From Thermus aquaticus (lineage in GTDB: Bacteria > Deinococcota > Deinococci > Deinococcales > Thermaceae): a DNA stretch of 64,000 nucleotides. Both the position numbers and the translations under genes were made by a program. Shown here piece after piece: positions 22,974 through 31,876 of the stretch. Numbering within the stretch: position 1 is the first letter of the stretch; each line of letters starts with the position of its first letter. The stretch lies in assembly GCF_001280255.1 (NCBI RefSeq), contig NZ_LHCI01000106.1, positions 1,589,766 through 1,653,765 of the forward strand. The letters run 5' to 3'. The notes under the pieces were generated by a model. The model was not told the origin of the DNA. It made no database searches and worked only from the letters and a program-made list of their open reading frames with translations.

Positions 22974-25775
22974 CTACTGCACCTGGACCCTCAGGGTGAT
23001 GGTGATCTTGGCGCCGGGCGGCATGGTGTCGGCGTTCGTGATGTTGCCGTCTCCGTTCGTGTCCACGCCCACGTAGACCGTACCACCCGTGGGCACGCTG
23101 GCAGGCGGCGTGGCGCTCCAGGTGGTGCCGTCGGTGGAGTAGAGGACGGTGTAGCTACCGCTGAAGCCCGTGGCCGTGGCGGAGACGCTCACGAAGGTGG
23201 TGTAGGCGGGGATGGGGGCGGAGATCTTGACGTTGGTGAGGTCGCCGGTGCCGATGTTCTCGGCCTCGATGGTGTACTCAATCACGTCGCCGGGGAAGGC
23301 GGTGGCGCCGGTGGCATCGCGCACGGCCGGGCCAGTGCCCACGTAGGTCTTGGCGCGCTTGGTCACGCGCAGCTCACCGCCCACGATGGTGGTGGTTTCG
23401 GTGGCGGTGTCCTGCGCATCGGGGGTAGTGGCCAGGGGATCGGACGGGTAGGTGACGAAGCAGCGGGCCTGGACGGTGTTCACGTCAGTCCGACCGATGG
23501 GCTCGCCAGCGGGTACCAGCACCCGGACGTAGATGGTCTGGGTACCCCCGTTCGCGCCCACAGACACGTTCCCCAAAGCGCTGTACCAGTTGCTCCCGTC
23601 CGTAGAGTACTGGTAGGTCCAGCCGTAGCTACCGCCGTTGCCACCCACGTAGCAGTAGAGCGGCGTATTGGAGTTGTTGGTCAGGGTGTGGGTGTACTGG
23701 ATGGTGCCCGGGCTGGTCACGGTGCCGGAGCGGTCGGGGTCCAGGGTGACCTGGGCCACCAGGTTCACGTCAATCTGGGCATAGACCCAGTCCAGTCCTT
23801 CCGAGGTGGACGCCGTGCTCTGAGCGGCGAAGTTGAAGCCTACGGAAACGGGGGCAGCGTTGGCCTTCAGCGTGACCACGGCCAAGTACTTGAAGGTGTC
23901 TCCGAAGTTGACCAGACCCGTGTTGGAGATGGGCGCACCATCGGGGATACCGTCGTCGTTGGCGTCCGCATAGAAGAGGACGCTATCCACCTGCCCGAAG
24001 TTCAGAACTGGCTGCACCAGAAGCAGGTAGTTGTCCGCCTGGTTGTTGGGGTTGCGGTTTTCTACACGCAGGCGGTAGGTCACCGAAGTCCCTGGGTTGG
24101 CGGTGGTAGTGGGGATTGAGGGGCGGGTCGTGCTGGTGTCATCAGAGGTGTGCTGCAGACCATCCGGAGTCTTGCCCACTTGGTAGGGAGCCGTCAGACC
24201 ACCGTAGAGGTCAAAGCGGAACCCATCGGCCACGGCGCTTACCACATCCGTGGTGGTGTCGCTCTTGGAGGGGTCACCCACGCTGGTGGCCGTAATGGTG
24301 ATGGTAGTGGCAGTGCTAGAGGTGTAGGTGGCGGGAACCTGGCACTTGAGGGCGAAGTTGAAGTCGCTATTCGCGGCCACGGGGCCCACGGGGCCGCTGA
24401 TGGGCGTGGTGAGGTCATCGGCTACCAGGCTGCAGGCCCAGCCAGCGGGTGCGCCGCTAAAGCTCAGGGTGAAGCTATCGGCAGTGTTGCCGGTGTTCTT
24501 AAGGGTGTGGCGGAAGATGACGGTGGTGCCGCTGTTGACGGAGGCGATGGTCTGCTGGTCACCGGAGCGGTTCACCGTGTAGCCACCCACGGTGTAGGTA
24601 CCGGTAGCGCTCCCCTGAGGGAAGCCAAACGGCCCCACGGCCACGTTGTAGGCGGCCGCCACGGTGTTGGTGGTGGTGTTGGTGGTAACGGTCTCGCCGG
24701 GGTCGTTGGCATTCCCGTTGCCGTTGGCGTCAAAGGTCACGGTGGCGGTGTTGGCATAGCCCGTTCCGGCGGGCGCAGAAGAGGGCACCGTGGCCTGGAA
24801 GGAGAAGGTGTACCCGGCGCCCACGGGGAAGAAGGCCCCCGTGCCCTCAATGAGCATGCCCACCTTCTTGTTGCCACCGCCCACGATGCTCAGACCGGTG
24901 GTGGAAGTCAACGTGGTCCAGGCCGTGCCATCGTAGTAGATGAAGCGAACGGTACCAGCGCCGGCGGAGCCGGAAACCTGGGTAACGGTGAGCCCAGTAG
25001 GAATGATGTCCTCAATCAGGATGCCGTTCCTGGGCGTGCCGTCCACGGTGACGGGGTAGCCGTAAGCGGGGCTACCACCGACGTTAGCACCGGAGATGGT
25101 GTAGGTGATGGTGCCGCCAGGGGCCACGGGGCCAGTGGGCGAAGCGCTCTTGAAGGCCGTGAGGGCGGCCTGGGCGGTGGCCAGGGCCCGGGCCCAGTTG
25201 TTGTTGTCGGTGACGCTGGGGCTGCCCGCTGAGGTGCCTACCAGGTTCAGGTTCCCGTAATGGCCGCTGGTGGCGCCTGCGGGAATGGTGGCCCTCACGA
25301 TGACGCAGGCCTGCTGGCCCATGCCCAGGGTCACGCTGGTGATGGGCGTGGTCTCCCCGGGGTCCAGGTTGCCGTTGCAGTTGGCATCCAGGTAGATGGT
25401 GGGGCTCAGGAGGTCAAAGTTGTCAGAGGTGCCCTGGACCGTGTTCAGGTTGATAGTGTCGGTGCCGTTACCGGTGTTGGTGACCAAGTAGTTAAAGATC
25501 ACCTGGCCACCGGGAAGGGCAGTCCTGATCTGTCCGGGAGCGCTTTCGGTGCCGTTTGGGGTTATGGTGAAGTCGTAGACCTGCTGCACCACCGTAACCA
25601 CCAGGTTGGACGTGGTGGTGCGGGGCTGGCCTGCCGAGTCAATGTAGCTGGCGGAAGCCTGGTTCTGGATCTGCGTCCCCGCTGGGGTCATGGCCAAAGC
25701 CGTGCCCAGGACCAAAAGGGCTAGGCCGAACCCCAGGAGGACTGCCTTCAAGAAGCTCTTAGCGTTTCCTTGCAT
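22974..25775 (-). CDS. Secreted DUF11-repeat surface protein
   Basis: 933 residues with an N-terminal hydrophobic export signal (SFLKAVLLGFGLALLVLGTA). The mature start reads MTPAGTQIQNQASASYIDSA...SNLVVTVV, paralogous to the start of the 882-residue protein. The remainder is Thr/Ser/Gly/Asn-rich beta-sandwich repeats of DUF11 type (LTAFKSASPTGPVAPGGTIT; LRVTKRAKTYVGTGPAVRD) with Asp-rich Ca-binding-like loops (YLDANCNGNLDPGETTP; TFDANGNGNANDPGETV). Codon use is less GC-biased than in metabolic neighbours. An AAGGAGGT site precedes the ATG, but an IS element sits only 19 bp upstream, cutting the gene off from its former operon partner. Likely an abundant envelope or fibre subunit. Confidence 0.85.
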   Translation of the reverse strand: MQGNAKSFLKAVLLGFGLALLVLGTALAMTPAGTQIQNQASASYIDSAGQPRTTTSNLVVTVVQQVYDFTITPNGTESAPGQIRTALPGGQVIFNYLVTNTGNGTDTINLNTVQGTSDNFDLLSPTIYLDANCNGNLDPGETTPITSVTLGMGQQACVIVRATIPAGATSGHYGNLNLVGTSAGSPSVTDNNNWARALATAQAALTAFKSASPTGPVAPGGTITYTISGANVGGSPAYGYPVTVDGTPRNGILIEDIIPTGLTVTQVSGSAGAGTVRFIYYDGTAWTTLTSTTGLSIVGGGNKKVGMLIEGTGAFFPVGAGYTFSFQATVPSSAPAGTGYANTATVTFDANGNGNANDPGETVTTNTTTNTVAAAYNVAVGPFGFPQGSATGTYTVGGYTVNRSGDQQTIASVNSGTTVIFRHTLKNTGNTADSFTLSFSGAPAGWACSLVADDLTTPISGPVGPVAANSDFNFALKCQVPATYTSSTATTITITATSVGDPSKSDTTTDVVSAVADGFRFDLYGGLTAPYQVGKTPDGLQHTSDDTSTTRPSIPTTTANPGTSVTYRLRVENRNPNNQADNYLLLVQPVLNFGQVDSVLFYADANDDGIPDGAPISNTGLVNFGDTFKYLAVVTLKANAAPVSVGFNFAAQSTASTSEGLDWVYAQIDVNLVAQVTLDPDRSGTVTSPGTIQYTHTLTNNSNTPLYCYVGGNGGSYGWTYQYSTDGSNWYSALGNVSVGANGGTQTIYVRVLVPAGEPIGRTDVNTVQARCFVTYPSDPLATTPDAQDTATETTTIVGGELRVTKRAKTYVGTGPAVRDATGATAFPGDVIEYTIEAENIGTGDLTNVKISAPIPAYTTFVSVSATATGFSGSYTVLYSTDGTTWSATPPASVPTGGTVYVGVDTNGDGNITNADTMPPGAKITITLRVQVQ

Positions 25776-25794
25776 CTGCTACCTCCTTTCCTAA

Positions 25795-26699
25795 GAGGCT
25801 GTCGTAAAAGTCCTCCAGGGGCAGTTACGCGGCCCTGGCTAGCCGCTTCACCAACAATCGTAGCATGCCCAGATAGACCCAGGCCTCGCTTACCCGAGGG
25901 TTCTCCTCATAGTCCTTGGCAAGACGCCGGTTCCGCCCCAGCCAGGCAAAGGTCCTCTCCACCACCCACCTCTTAGGTAAAGGCTTGAACCCACGCTCCC
26001 GCGGAATCTCCGGCACCTCCGCCCCCTCCCGCACCCAGACCCCCCGTACCCCCGCGTAGGGACGGGCCACCACCTCCAGCTCCAAACCCAGGGAAGAAGC
26101 CGTCTCCTTGAGGCCCCGGTACCCCCAGTCCACGAAAAGCTTCCGCACCCGTGGCCACAAGGAGAGGCCCATCCCCGCCAGCAAGGCCCGCCCACCCCAC
26201 TTGTCATGCTCATTGGCCGGGTGGACAAAGACCTTCAGGAGGCGGCCCCCCGTGTCCGTTAGGATCTGGCGCTTTCTCCCTTTGACCTTTTTCGCCCCAT
26301 CGTTTCCCCGGGGCCCCCTTTTTCCGTCGTTTTCACCGACTGACTGTCCATGACCAGGGCGCTGGGGGAAGCGGGTCTCCCTTCTCGCTCCCGGTCCCGG
26401 CGGACCAGGGCTTGCACCGCTTTCTCCCACACCCCCTCCTTCTGCCACCGGCGAAAGTAGTGGTAGACGGTGGACCAGTGGGGCAGGTCATGGGGCATGG
26501 CTCGCCAGGGGATGCCGTTCTTCAGGACGTAAAGGATGGCGTTCATGATCTCTCTTCTGGACACCTTGGCGGGCCGGCCGCCGGGCTTGGGGGCGGGGAT
26601 GAGGGGCTCCAGGAGGGCCCACTCCTCGTCGGTTAGGTCGCTGGGGTAACATCGTCTAAGAGGCACCCTTCAAGGATACCACCCTTTTACGACAGCCTC
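25795..26699 (-). mobile_element. IS5-family insertion sequence, 905 bp
   Basis: Perfect 16-bp terminal inverted repeats (GAGGCTGTCGTAAAAG at 25795-25810; complement at 26684-26699) bound two overlapping transposase frames. A TAA duplication flanks the element (25792-25794 and 26700-26702), the TNA target duplication seen in part of the IS5 family. Ends, duplication and reading frames are all intact, indicating a recent insertion. It lies between two genes of the surface-protein cluster. Confidence 0.93.
25825..26666 (-). CDS. IS5-family (IS427-like) transposase in two frames
   Basis: ORF A (26666 to 26259) and ORF B (ending 25825) together make a complete DDE transposase. ORF A holds the N-terminal DUF4096-like domain (CYPSDLTDEEWALLEPLIP) and the first Asp (VMDSQSVKTTEKG). 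ORF B has the second Asp (FVDWGYRG) and the Glu (KRWVVERTFAWLGRNRRL). The frames join by a -1 shift at an A5G5 run near 26320-26330: KTTEKG in A continues as GPRGNDGAKKVKGRKR in B. This is the programmed frameshift usual in the IS427 group. Confidence 0.92.
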
Positions 26700-26709
26700 T
26701 AACATCCAC

Positions 26710-27207
26710 CTATTTGACCATGGTCCGCAGGCGGACCTCCACCTTTTGGCCGGGTCTCAGCTCCGGCAGTACCCAACGGGCGTGCGTGTACTCCTTGGGG
26801 TCCACTTCCACCTCCTTTTCCACCTCCTTTCCGTTTTCCACCACCCGGACCCGCTTCTTCAGGGGTGGCAGACCGAAGGTCTTGCTCCCGTCAAAGCTGA
26901 ACTCCGGGCGGATGGTGGCGTTACCTAGCCGCAAGGGGGCCGCCGTCCCATCCAGGTAGAAGGTCTCCTTGGGGATGGGGATAACCAGGGCCACCTGGCG
27001 CAAGGTCTCCTTACCCCGGTTCTCCGCCACCAGGCGCCACTCCAGGGTGTCTCCAGGGGCTACCGCCAGGGCCTCCTCCAAGACTTCCTTGCCCTCCTTG
27101 ACCACCACCTTCTGGGCCTTTAGGTCCAGGAGGAGGGTTTGGGCCAGAGCCAAACCCAGGGCCAGGAGGAAGGCCAGAAAGACGGTCAGCGGTTTGCGGT
27201 TTCTCAA
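26710..27207 (-). CDS. Small secreted DUF11-like protein heading the surface cluster
   Basis: 165 residues from TTG 27207, chosen because GGGAGGT lies 7 nt upstream and a TACGAT -10-like box further up; an upstream ORF extension would place rare sequence before the signal peptide. N-terminus NRKPLTVFLAFLLALGLALA|Q is a signal peptide. One beta-sandwich domain follows (VAPGDTLEWRLVAENRGKETLRQVALVIPIPKETFYLDG), the DUF11 pattern of a GxxxxY/W..N.G......V.P core. The gene was directly adjacent (27 nt) to the 933-residue gene before the IS landed between them, so they were probably cotranscribed. Confidence 0.8.
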   Translation of the reverse strand: MRNRKPLTVFLAFLLALGLALAQTLLLDLKAQKVVVKEGKEVLEEALAVAPGDTLEWRLVAENRGKETLRQVALVIPIPKETFYLDGTAAPLRLGNATIRPEFSFDGSKTFGLPPLKKRVRVVENGKEVEKEVEVDPKEYTHARWVLPELRPGQKVEVRLRTMVK

Positions 27208-27298
27208 GGTTCCCACCTCCCGCACACATCGTAGGGGTAGGGCTGTGAAAACCGCGTGAAAGCGCTTTTGACCAGGCCCTCCTCCCCCAGTCACGCGA

Positions 27299-27326
27299 AG
27301 AAGGGGAACCGGCTGGTTCCCCTTCT
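27299..27326 (-). terminator. Terminator hairpin of the first liv operon
   Basis: A perfect 12-bp stem, AGAAGGGGAACC / GGTTCCCCTTCT, with loop GGCT lies 13 nt after the livM stop. No long T-run follows. It also lies just upstream of the small DUF11 gene promoter. Confidence 0.75.
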
Positions 27327-27339
27327 GCAACAGAAAGGC

Positions 27340-28407
27340 TCAGTAGGGCAAGGGCCAGGTGCGGAAGTAGTTGCGCACCCGTCCCCAAAGCCCCACCAAA
27401 CCCAGGGGCTCGAGGATCAAGAAGGCCAGGATCAGGAGACCAAAGAGCACGTTGCGCCAGGCCGCCAGGGCGGCGGCGTACTGGGGCCCTAGGGCGCCCA
27501 CGTAGCTATTGAGGACCTCGGGAATGAGGAGCACAAAAAAGGCCCCCAAGATGGCCCCCAGAACCGTGCCCGCCCCGCCCACGATGACCATGGCTAGGTA
27601 CTGGATGCTCACGGAAAGGGGGAAGTACTCCGGGGTCACCGCCTTGTAGAGCTGGGCCAGAAGCCCCCCGGCCACCCCGGCGTAGAAGGCGGAGAGGGCG
27701 AAGGCGAAGAGCTTCACCCGCGTCAGGTTCACCCCAGCCACCCGGGCGGAGAGGTCGTTGTCCCGCACCGCCATGAAGGCCCGCCCGGTTCGGGTCATGA
27801 GTAGGCGCTTGCCGTAAAAGAAAAGGGGTAGAAGGAAGAGGAGGACCAGGTACCAGAGCCTTTCCGGGGAGTCCAAGGGGATGCCGAAGAGTTCCGCCGG
27901 GGGCAGGGTACGACCCCGAATCCCCCCGGTGACCGCTTCCCAGTTCTTGAACACATAGTCCGCCAAGAACTGGAAGGCCAAGGTGGCGATGGCCAGGTAC
28001 ACCCCCTTGATGCGGAGCGCCGGAAGGCCGAGGAGGAGGCCCAGGAGGGCGGCTATCCCCCCGCCGAGGAGGATGCCCAGGGGGGCCAGGGGCCCCGCCA
28101 GGTGGCTGGCGGCGTAGGCCCCCACCCCCATGAAGGCGGCGTGCCCCAAGGAGATCTGGCCCGCCCCGCCCACCAGAAGGTGAAGCCCCAGGGCGGAAAG
28201 GGCCCCGATGGCCACCAGGGTGGCCACGTACATGGGGTAGGGGCCCAGGAGAAAGGGCAGGAAGAGGAGGAGAAGGAGGAGGGCAAAGAGGCCAAGCCGC
28301 CCCAGGGGAGTGCTGGCGTAGGCCTCGTCCTCCCGGTAGGTCTCCCGGACCGTCCGGGCGTAGCGGCGGCTGAAGGCGTCGGTGAGGCGCTTGGAGAGGG
28401 CGTACAC
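27340..28407 (-). CDS. livM: Branched-chain amino-acid-type ABC permease LivM
   Basis: 355 residues, about ten membrane segments (LGLFALLLLLLFLPFLLG, VATLVAIGALSALGLHLLVG). It carries the family motif GQISLGHAAFMGVGAYA and the EAA-like segment RAFMAVRDNDLSARVAGVNLTRVKLFAFALSAFYAGVAG. It forms the transmembrane channel with LivH. Start is GTG 28407 with AGGAGGT 5 nt upstream, one nt after the acyl-CoA synthetase stop. Last gene of its operon. Confidence 0.93.
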   Translation of the reverse strand: MYALSKRLTDAFSRRYARTVRETYREDEAYASTPLGRLGLFALLLLLLFLPFLLGPYPMYVATLVAIGALSALGLHLLVGGAGQISLGHAAFMGVGAYAASHLAGPLAPLGILLGGGIAALLGLLLGLPALRIKGVYLAIATLAFQFLADYVFKNWEAVTGGIRGRTLPPAELFGIPLDSPERLWYLVLLFLLPLFFYGKRLLMTRTGRAFMAVRDNDLSARVAGVNLTRVKLFAFALSAFYAGVAGGLLAQLYKAVTPEYFPLSVSIQYLAMVIVGGAGTVLGAILGAFFVLLIPEVLNSYVGALGPQYAAALAAWRNVLFGLLILAFLILEPLGLVGLWGRVRNYFRTWPLPY

Positions 28408-28408
28408 C

Positions 28409-30262
28409 TTAGACCTCCTGGACCTCGAGGACCGCCTCCAGCCTTCCCTCCCCCTCCAGGTAGCGTATGGGAAGGGTAACCTCCACCCGCCCCCCTTCGC
28501 CGTAGAGGGCCTGGATGGCGGCGGCGTAGCGGGCCTCCACCACCTGGCGGCGGACCTTGCGGGTGCGGGTAACCTCCTCGTCGTCGGGGTGGAGTTCCTT
28601 GGGCAGGATGGCGAAGCGGCGGATCCTGAGCTTTTCGGGCAGGGTCTGGTTCACCATGCGAATCTCCTCGGCGATGAGGGCCCGGACCTCGGGGCGCTCC
28701 GTGAGGGAGAGGTAGGTGGTGAAGGGGATGCCCCGCTTGCGGGCCCAGTTCTGCACGTTCTCTGGGTCCAGCTCCACGAGGGCGGTGACGAAGGGCCTGC
28801 CGTGGCCCAGAACCACGGCCTCGCGGATGTAGGGGGAGTACTTGAGCCGGTTTTCCAGGAACTGCGGGGCGAAGCGGGTGCCGTCCAAAAGGGCCCCTAC
28901 CTCCTTCACCCGGCCCAGGATGACCAGGTGCCCCCGTTCGTCAAAGAAGCCCGCGTCCCCGGTGCGGAAGAAGCCGTCCTGGGTGAAGCTCTCCCGGGTG
29001 GCCGCCTCCTGCCGGAAGTAGCCCTGGAAGACCTGGGGGCCCCGGACCTGGATCTCCCCCTCCTCGCTGAGGCGCACCTCGGTGCCGGGGAGGGGCGGGC
29101 CCACGGTCTCGGGAGGGGCGTCCCCGGTGGTGTGGGCGGTGGTGGCGGCGGCGGTCTCCGACTGGCCGTAGACCTGGCGGATGTCCAGCCCCAGGGCGCG
29201 GAAGAAGGTGAAGACCTCGGGGCCTAAAGGGGCCCCCCCGGTCACGGCGATGCGGCAAGCGGCGAGGCCCAGCCTCGCCCTGAGGGGCCTGGCGATCAGG
29301 GGGTAGAAGAGGGCCCGCTTGAGGTCCAGCCAAAGGCCCACCTTCTCGCCGCGGAACTCCCGGTTAGCCCCTTCCAGGAGGGCCCCCATGCCCACCCGGT
29401 AGAAGAAGGCCTTGAGGAAGTCCGCATCGGCCATCCGGCTTTGGATGAGGCTCGCCATGTCCTCCCAGAGCCTGGGCGGGGCCAGGAAGAAGTCGGGTTG
29501 CACCTCCTTGAGGTCCTCCCTCAGGGTGGTGGGGTCCTCGGGGAAGTGGACGGTGGAGCCCTCCACCAGGCTCTGGACCACGGTGAGCATCTGCTCCCCG
29601 ATCCAGGGGAGGGGCAGGTAGCTGAATACCCAGGCCCCCTTCTGGAACCCCAGGGCCTGGGCTAAAGCCCTGTGCCCGGCCAGGAGGTTGGCGTGGGAGA
29701 GCATGGCCAGCTTGCTCCGCCCCGTAGTCCCCGAGGTGGGGGCGAGGAGGGCGGTCTCCTCGGGGCGCCGCTTTCCCATGGCCTCCTCCCCTACCCGCCT
29801 ATCCCCCAGAGCCTCGCTGAAGCGGCGGACCTTCCCCCCGAAGTGGCGGCTCATCCCCGCCTCCTCCCACACCAGGACGAAGTCCACCAGGTGCAGGTGG
29901 GGGTAGACCTTGTCCAGCTGCTCCTCGTCCGAGACCACGATGCCCCTGGCCCCGGTGAACTCCAGGAAGTAGCCCACCTCCTCGGGCATGGCATCGGCGT
30001 AGATGCCCATGGGCAGGGCCCCCAGGGCCTGGGCGGCGAGCTCGGCCTCCACCCACTCCGGAGCGTTGTGGCCCAGGATGGCCAGGACCTCCCCTTCCTT
30101 TAGGCCCATGGCGGCCAAGCCCCCCGCCAGGCTCAGGACCCGGTCCAGGAGGTCTTCCCAGGAGGTCTTTTGCCAGATGCCAAGCCTCTTTACCCGCAAG
30201 GCGGCGGCTTTGGGCCGCTCTTTGGCGTGGTTCACCAGGTGCTCTAAAAGCGTTCCCCGCAT
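28409..30262 (-). CDS. AMP-forming long-chain acyl-CoA synthetase
   Basis: 617 residues of the ANL superfamily. It adenylates a carboxylic acid and transfers it to CoA. Motifs: P-loop TSGTTGRSKLAMLSH, A5 YGQSETAAATT, A7/A8 FFRTGDAGFFDERGHLVILGRVKE. The usual catalytic Lys region near the C-terminus reads TRTRKVRRQVV. The Met at 30262 (MRGTLLEHL) follows the livG stop by 2 nt (TGAGTATG); longer upstream readings overlap livG out of frame. Lying between livG and livM of a Liv-type operon, it suggests that the transporter imports an organic acid that is immediately thioesterified. Confidence 0.92.
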   Translation of the reverse strand: MRGTLLEHLVNHAKERPKAAALRVKRLGIWQKTSWEDLLDRVLSLAGGLAAMGLKEGEVLAILGHNAPEWVEAELAAQALGALPMGIYADAMPEEVGYFLEFTGARGIVVSDEEQLDKVYPHLHLVDFVLVWEEAGMSRHFGGKVRRFSEALGDRRVGEEAMGKRRPEETALLAPTSGTTGRSKLAMLSHANLLAGHRALAQALGFQKGAWVFSYLPLPWIGEQMLTVVQSLVEGSTVHFPEDPTTLREDLKEVQPDFFLAPPRLWEDMASLIQSRMADADFLKAFFYRVGMGALLEGANREFRGEKVGLWLDLKRALFYPLIARPLRARLGLAACRIAVTGGAPLGPEVFTFFRALGLDIRQVYGQSETAAATTAHTTGDAPPETVGPPLPGTEVRLSEEGEIQVRGPQVFQGYFRQEAATRESFTQDGFFRTGDAGFFDERGHLVILGRVKEVGALLDGTRFAPQFLENRLKYSPYIREAVVLGHGRPFVTALVELDPENVQNWARKRGIPFTTYLSLTERPEVRALIAEEIRMVNQTLPEKLRIRRFAILPKELHPDDEEVTRTRKVRRQVVEARYAAAIQALYGEGGRVEVTLPIRYLEGEGRLEAVLEVQEV

Positions 30263-30264
30263 AC

Positions 30265-31014
30265 TCACCCCTGGCCCAGGTAGGCCTCCACCACCCGGGG
30301 GTCCTGGCGCACCCCGGAAGGGGGCCCGTAGTAGAGGACCTCGCCGTAGGAGAGGACCAGAACCCGGTCGGAAAGCTCCAGGACCGCCCTCAGGTCGTGC
30401 TCCACCCAGAGGAGGGTCACCCCCCACTCCTCCCGGGCGTCCAGGAGGAAGCGGGCCAGGTCCTGCTTCTCCTCCAGGGAAAGCCCCGCCATGGGCTCGT
30501 CCAGGAGGAGGAGTTTTGGCTTTCCCGCCAGGGCCCGGGCCACCTCCACCCGCTTCTGCAGGCCGTAGGGGAGGAGGCCGGCGGGGGCGTGGCGGTAGGG
30601 GGAGAGGTGGAGGTAGTCCAGGACCTCCTCGGCCCAGGCGCGAAGGCGCCACTCCCTTTCCGCCTTTGGGAGGGCCATAGGGTAGGTTTCCAGGGCCAGC
30701 TCCGCCCCCAGCTTCACGTTGTCCAAGACGCTCATGCCACGGAAGATCTCCAGCCCCTGGAAGGTGCGCCCAAGCCCCATCCGGGCGCGCTCCTGGGGGG
30801 ACTTCCCCCTTAGGCTTTGGCCTAGGAAGACGACCTCGCCCCGCTCGGGCTCGTAGACCCCGGAGAGGACGTTTAAAAGCGTGGTCTTCCCCGCCCCGTT
30901 GGGGCCGATGACGGCGAAGAACTCCCCTGGGCTCACGGAAAACTCCACTCCGGCCAGGGCCTTGACGCCCTTGAAGGCGAGGTGGAGGTTCTTGACTTCC
31001 AGAATCATCTTCAT
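30265..31014 (-). CDS. livG: Liv-type ABC transporter ATPase LivG
   Basis: 249 residues. Walker A GPNGAGKTTLL, LivG-specific GRTFQGLEIF, a signature region around YGLQKRVEVARALAGKPKLL (variant of LSGGQ), Walker B LLLLDEPMAGL and His-switch LWVEHD. The degenerate signature (PYGLQKR) is common in LivG subunits. It energises import with LivF. The start may be two codons later (ATG 31008). No good ribosome binding site is visible. Confidence 0.93.
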   Translation of the reverse strand: MKMILEVKNLHLAFKGVKALAGVEFSVSPGEFFAVIGPNGAGKTTLLNVLSGVYEPERGEVVFLGQSLRGKSPQERARMGLGRTFQGLEIFRGMSVLDNVKLGAELALETYPMALPKAEREWRLRAWAEEVLDYLHLSPYRHAPAGLLPYGLQKRVEVARALAGKPKLLLLDEPMAGLSLEEKQDLARFLLDAREEWGVTLLWVEHDLRAVLELSDRVLVLSYGEVLYYGPPSGVRQDPRVVEAYLGQG

Positions 31015-31047
31015 ACCCTTGTTTCCTGTTTCCTTCGCCCCAACGTG

Positions 31048-31099
31048 CCTGGTAACTTCCCCAGGAACCTTTTGCTAGGGCCCCCAGCGTGGGGTGGCA
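31048..31099 (-). repeat. Intergenic hairpin repeat, copy 1 (truncated stem)
   Basis: GCCTGGTAACTTCCCCAGG followed by AACCTTTTGC is identical over 29 nt to 45150-45178. The hairpin part reads CCCCCAGCGTGGGG, as if about 15 nt of the stem-loop seen at 34764-34791 had been deleted. It sits directly after the livF stop, between livF and livG. Confidence 0.7.
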
Positions 31100-31876
31100 T
31101 CACACCCACCGCTTCCTTCGCCGGTAGCGCCGGGCCTGGCGGAAGCCCACCTCCTCCTTACCCAGGTAGAACTCCATCACGTCCTGGTCCTCCGCCGCCG
31201 CCTTGGCCTCCCCCTCAAAGACCACCCGCCCCCGCTCCAGCACATAGACCCGGTCCACGATGGAGAGAGCGGCCCGGGCGTTCTGCTCCACCAAGAGGAG
31301 GCTTAGGCCCTTCTCCCGCCTCAGGGCGTCCAGCGTGGCCATGACCTCCGCCACCAGCCTGGGGGCCAGGCCCAAGGAGGGCTCGTCCACCACCAGGAGC
31401 TTGGGCCGGGTGAGGAGGGCCATGCCCAGAAGGAGCATCTGCTGCTCCCCCCCAGAGAGGTAGCCCGCCTGCTCGTGGCGGCGCTCGTAGAGGCGGGGAA
31501 AGCGGGCGAAGACCTCCTCCATGCCCTCCTTGAGCTCCCTCGGGGAGAGGCGGTGCCCCGCCGCCACCAGGTTCTCCACCGGGGTCAGGTAGCGGAAAAG
31601 GGGGCGGCCCTCGAGGACGGCGGTCAGGCCCAGGGCCGAGATCCGCACCGGGTCCAGGTGGGTGGCCTCCCGGCCCATGAGGCGGACGTGCCCGTCCAGG
31701 ACCCGCCCCTCAAACTTGGGCAGGAGGCCGGCAATGGCCCGCACCAAGGAACTCTTCCCCGCCCCGTTGGGGCCTAAAAGGGCCACGGCCTCCCCTTCCC
31801 GCACCTCCAGGGAAACCCCGTCCAGGGCCAGGATCACGCCCCGATACACCACCTTGAGGTTCTCCACGGAAAGCAT
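31100..31876 (-). CDS. livF: Liv-type ABC transporter ATPase LivF
   Basis: 258 residues. Walker A GPNGAGKSSLV, signature YLSGGEQQMLLLGMALL, Walker B LLVVDEPSLGLAP, His-switch VEQN as typical for LivF. ATG 31876 overlaps the livH stop (TGATG), with GAGAGG upstream; a GTG one codon earlier is possible. The gene is separated from livG by hairpin repeat copy 1. Confidence 0.93.
   Translation of the reverse strand: MLSVENLKVVYRGVILALDGVSLEVREGEAVALLGPNGAGKSSLVRAIAGLLPKFEGRVLDGHVRLMGREATHLDPVRISALGLTAVLEGRPLFRYLTPVENLVAAGHRLSPRELKEGMEEVFARFPRLYERRHEQAGYLSGGEQQMLLLGMALLTRPKLLVVDEPSLGLAPRLVAEVMATLDALRREKGLSLLLVEQNARAALSIVDRVYVLERGRVVFEGEAKAAAEDQDVMEFYLGKEEVGFRQARRYRRRKRWV

Noticed and set aside
30263-30652. 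N-terminal extension of the acyl-CoA synthetase in the liv operon
   Set aside because: It overlaps livG in another frame, is Pro/Gly-rich and precedes a clear MRGTLLEHL start 2 nt after the livG stop.
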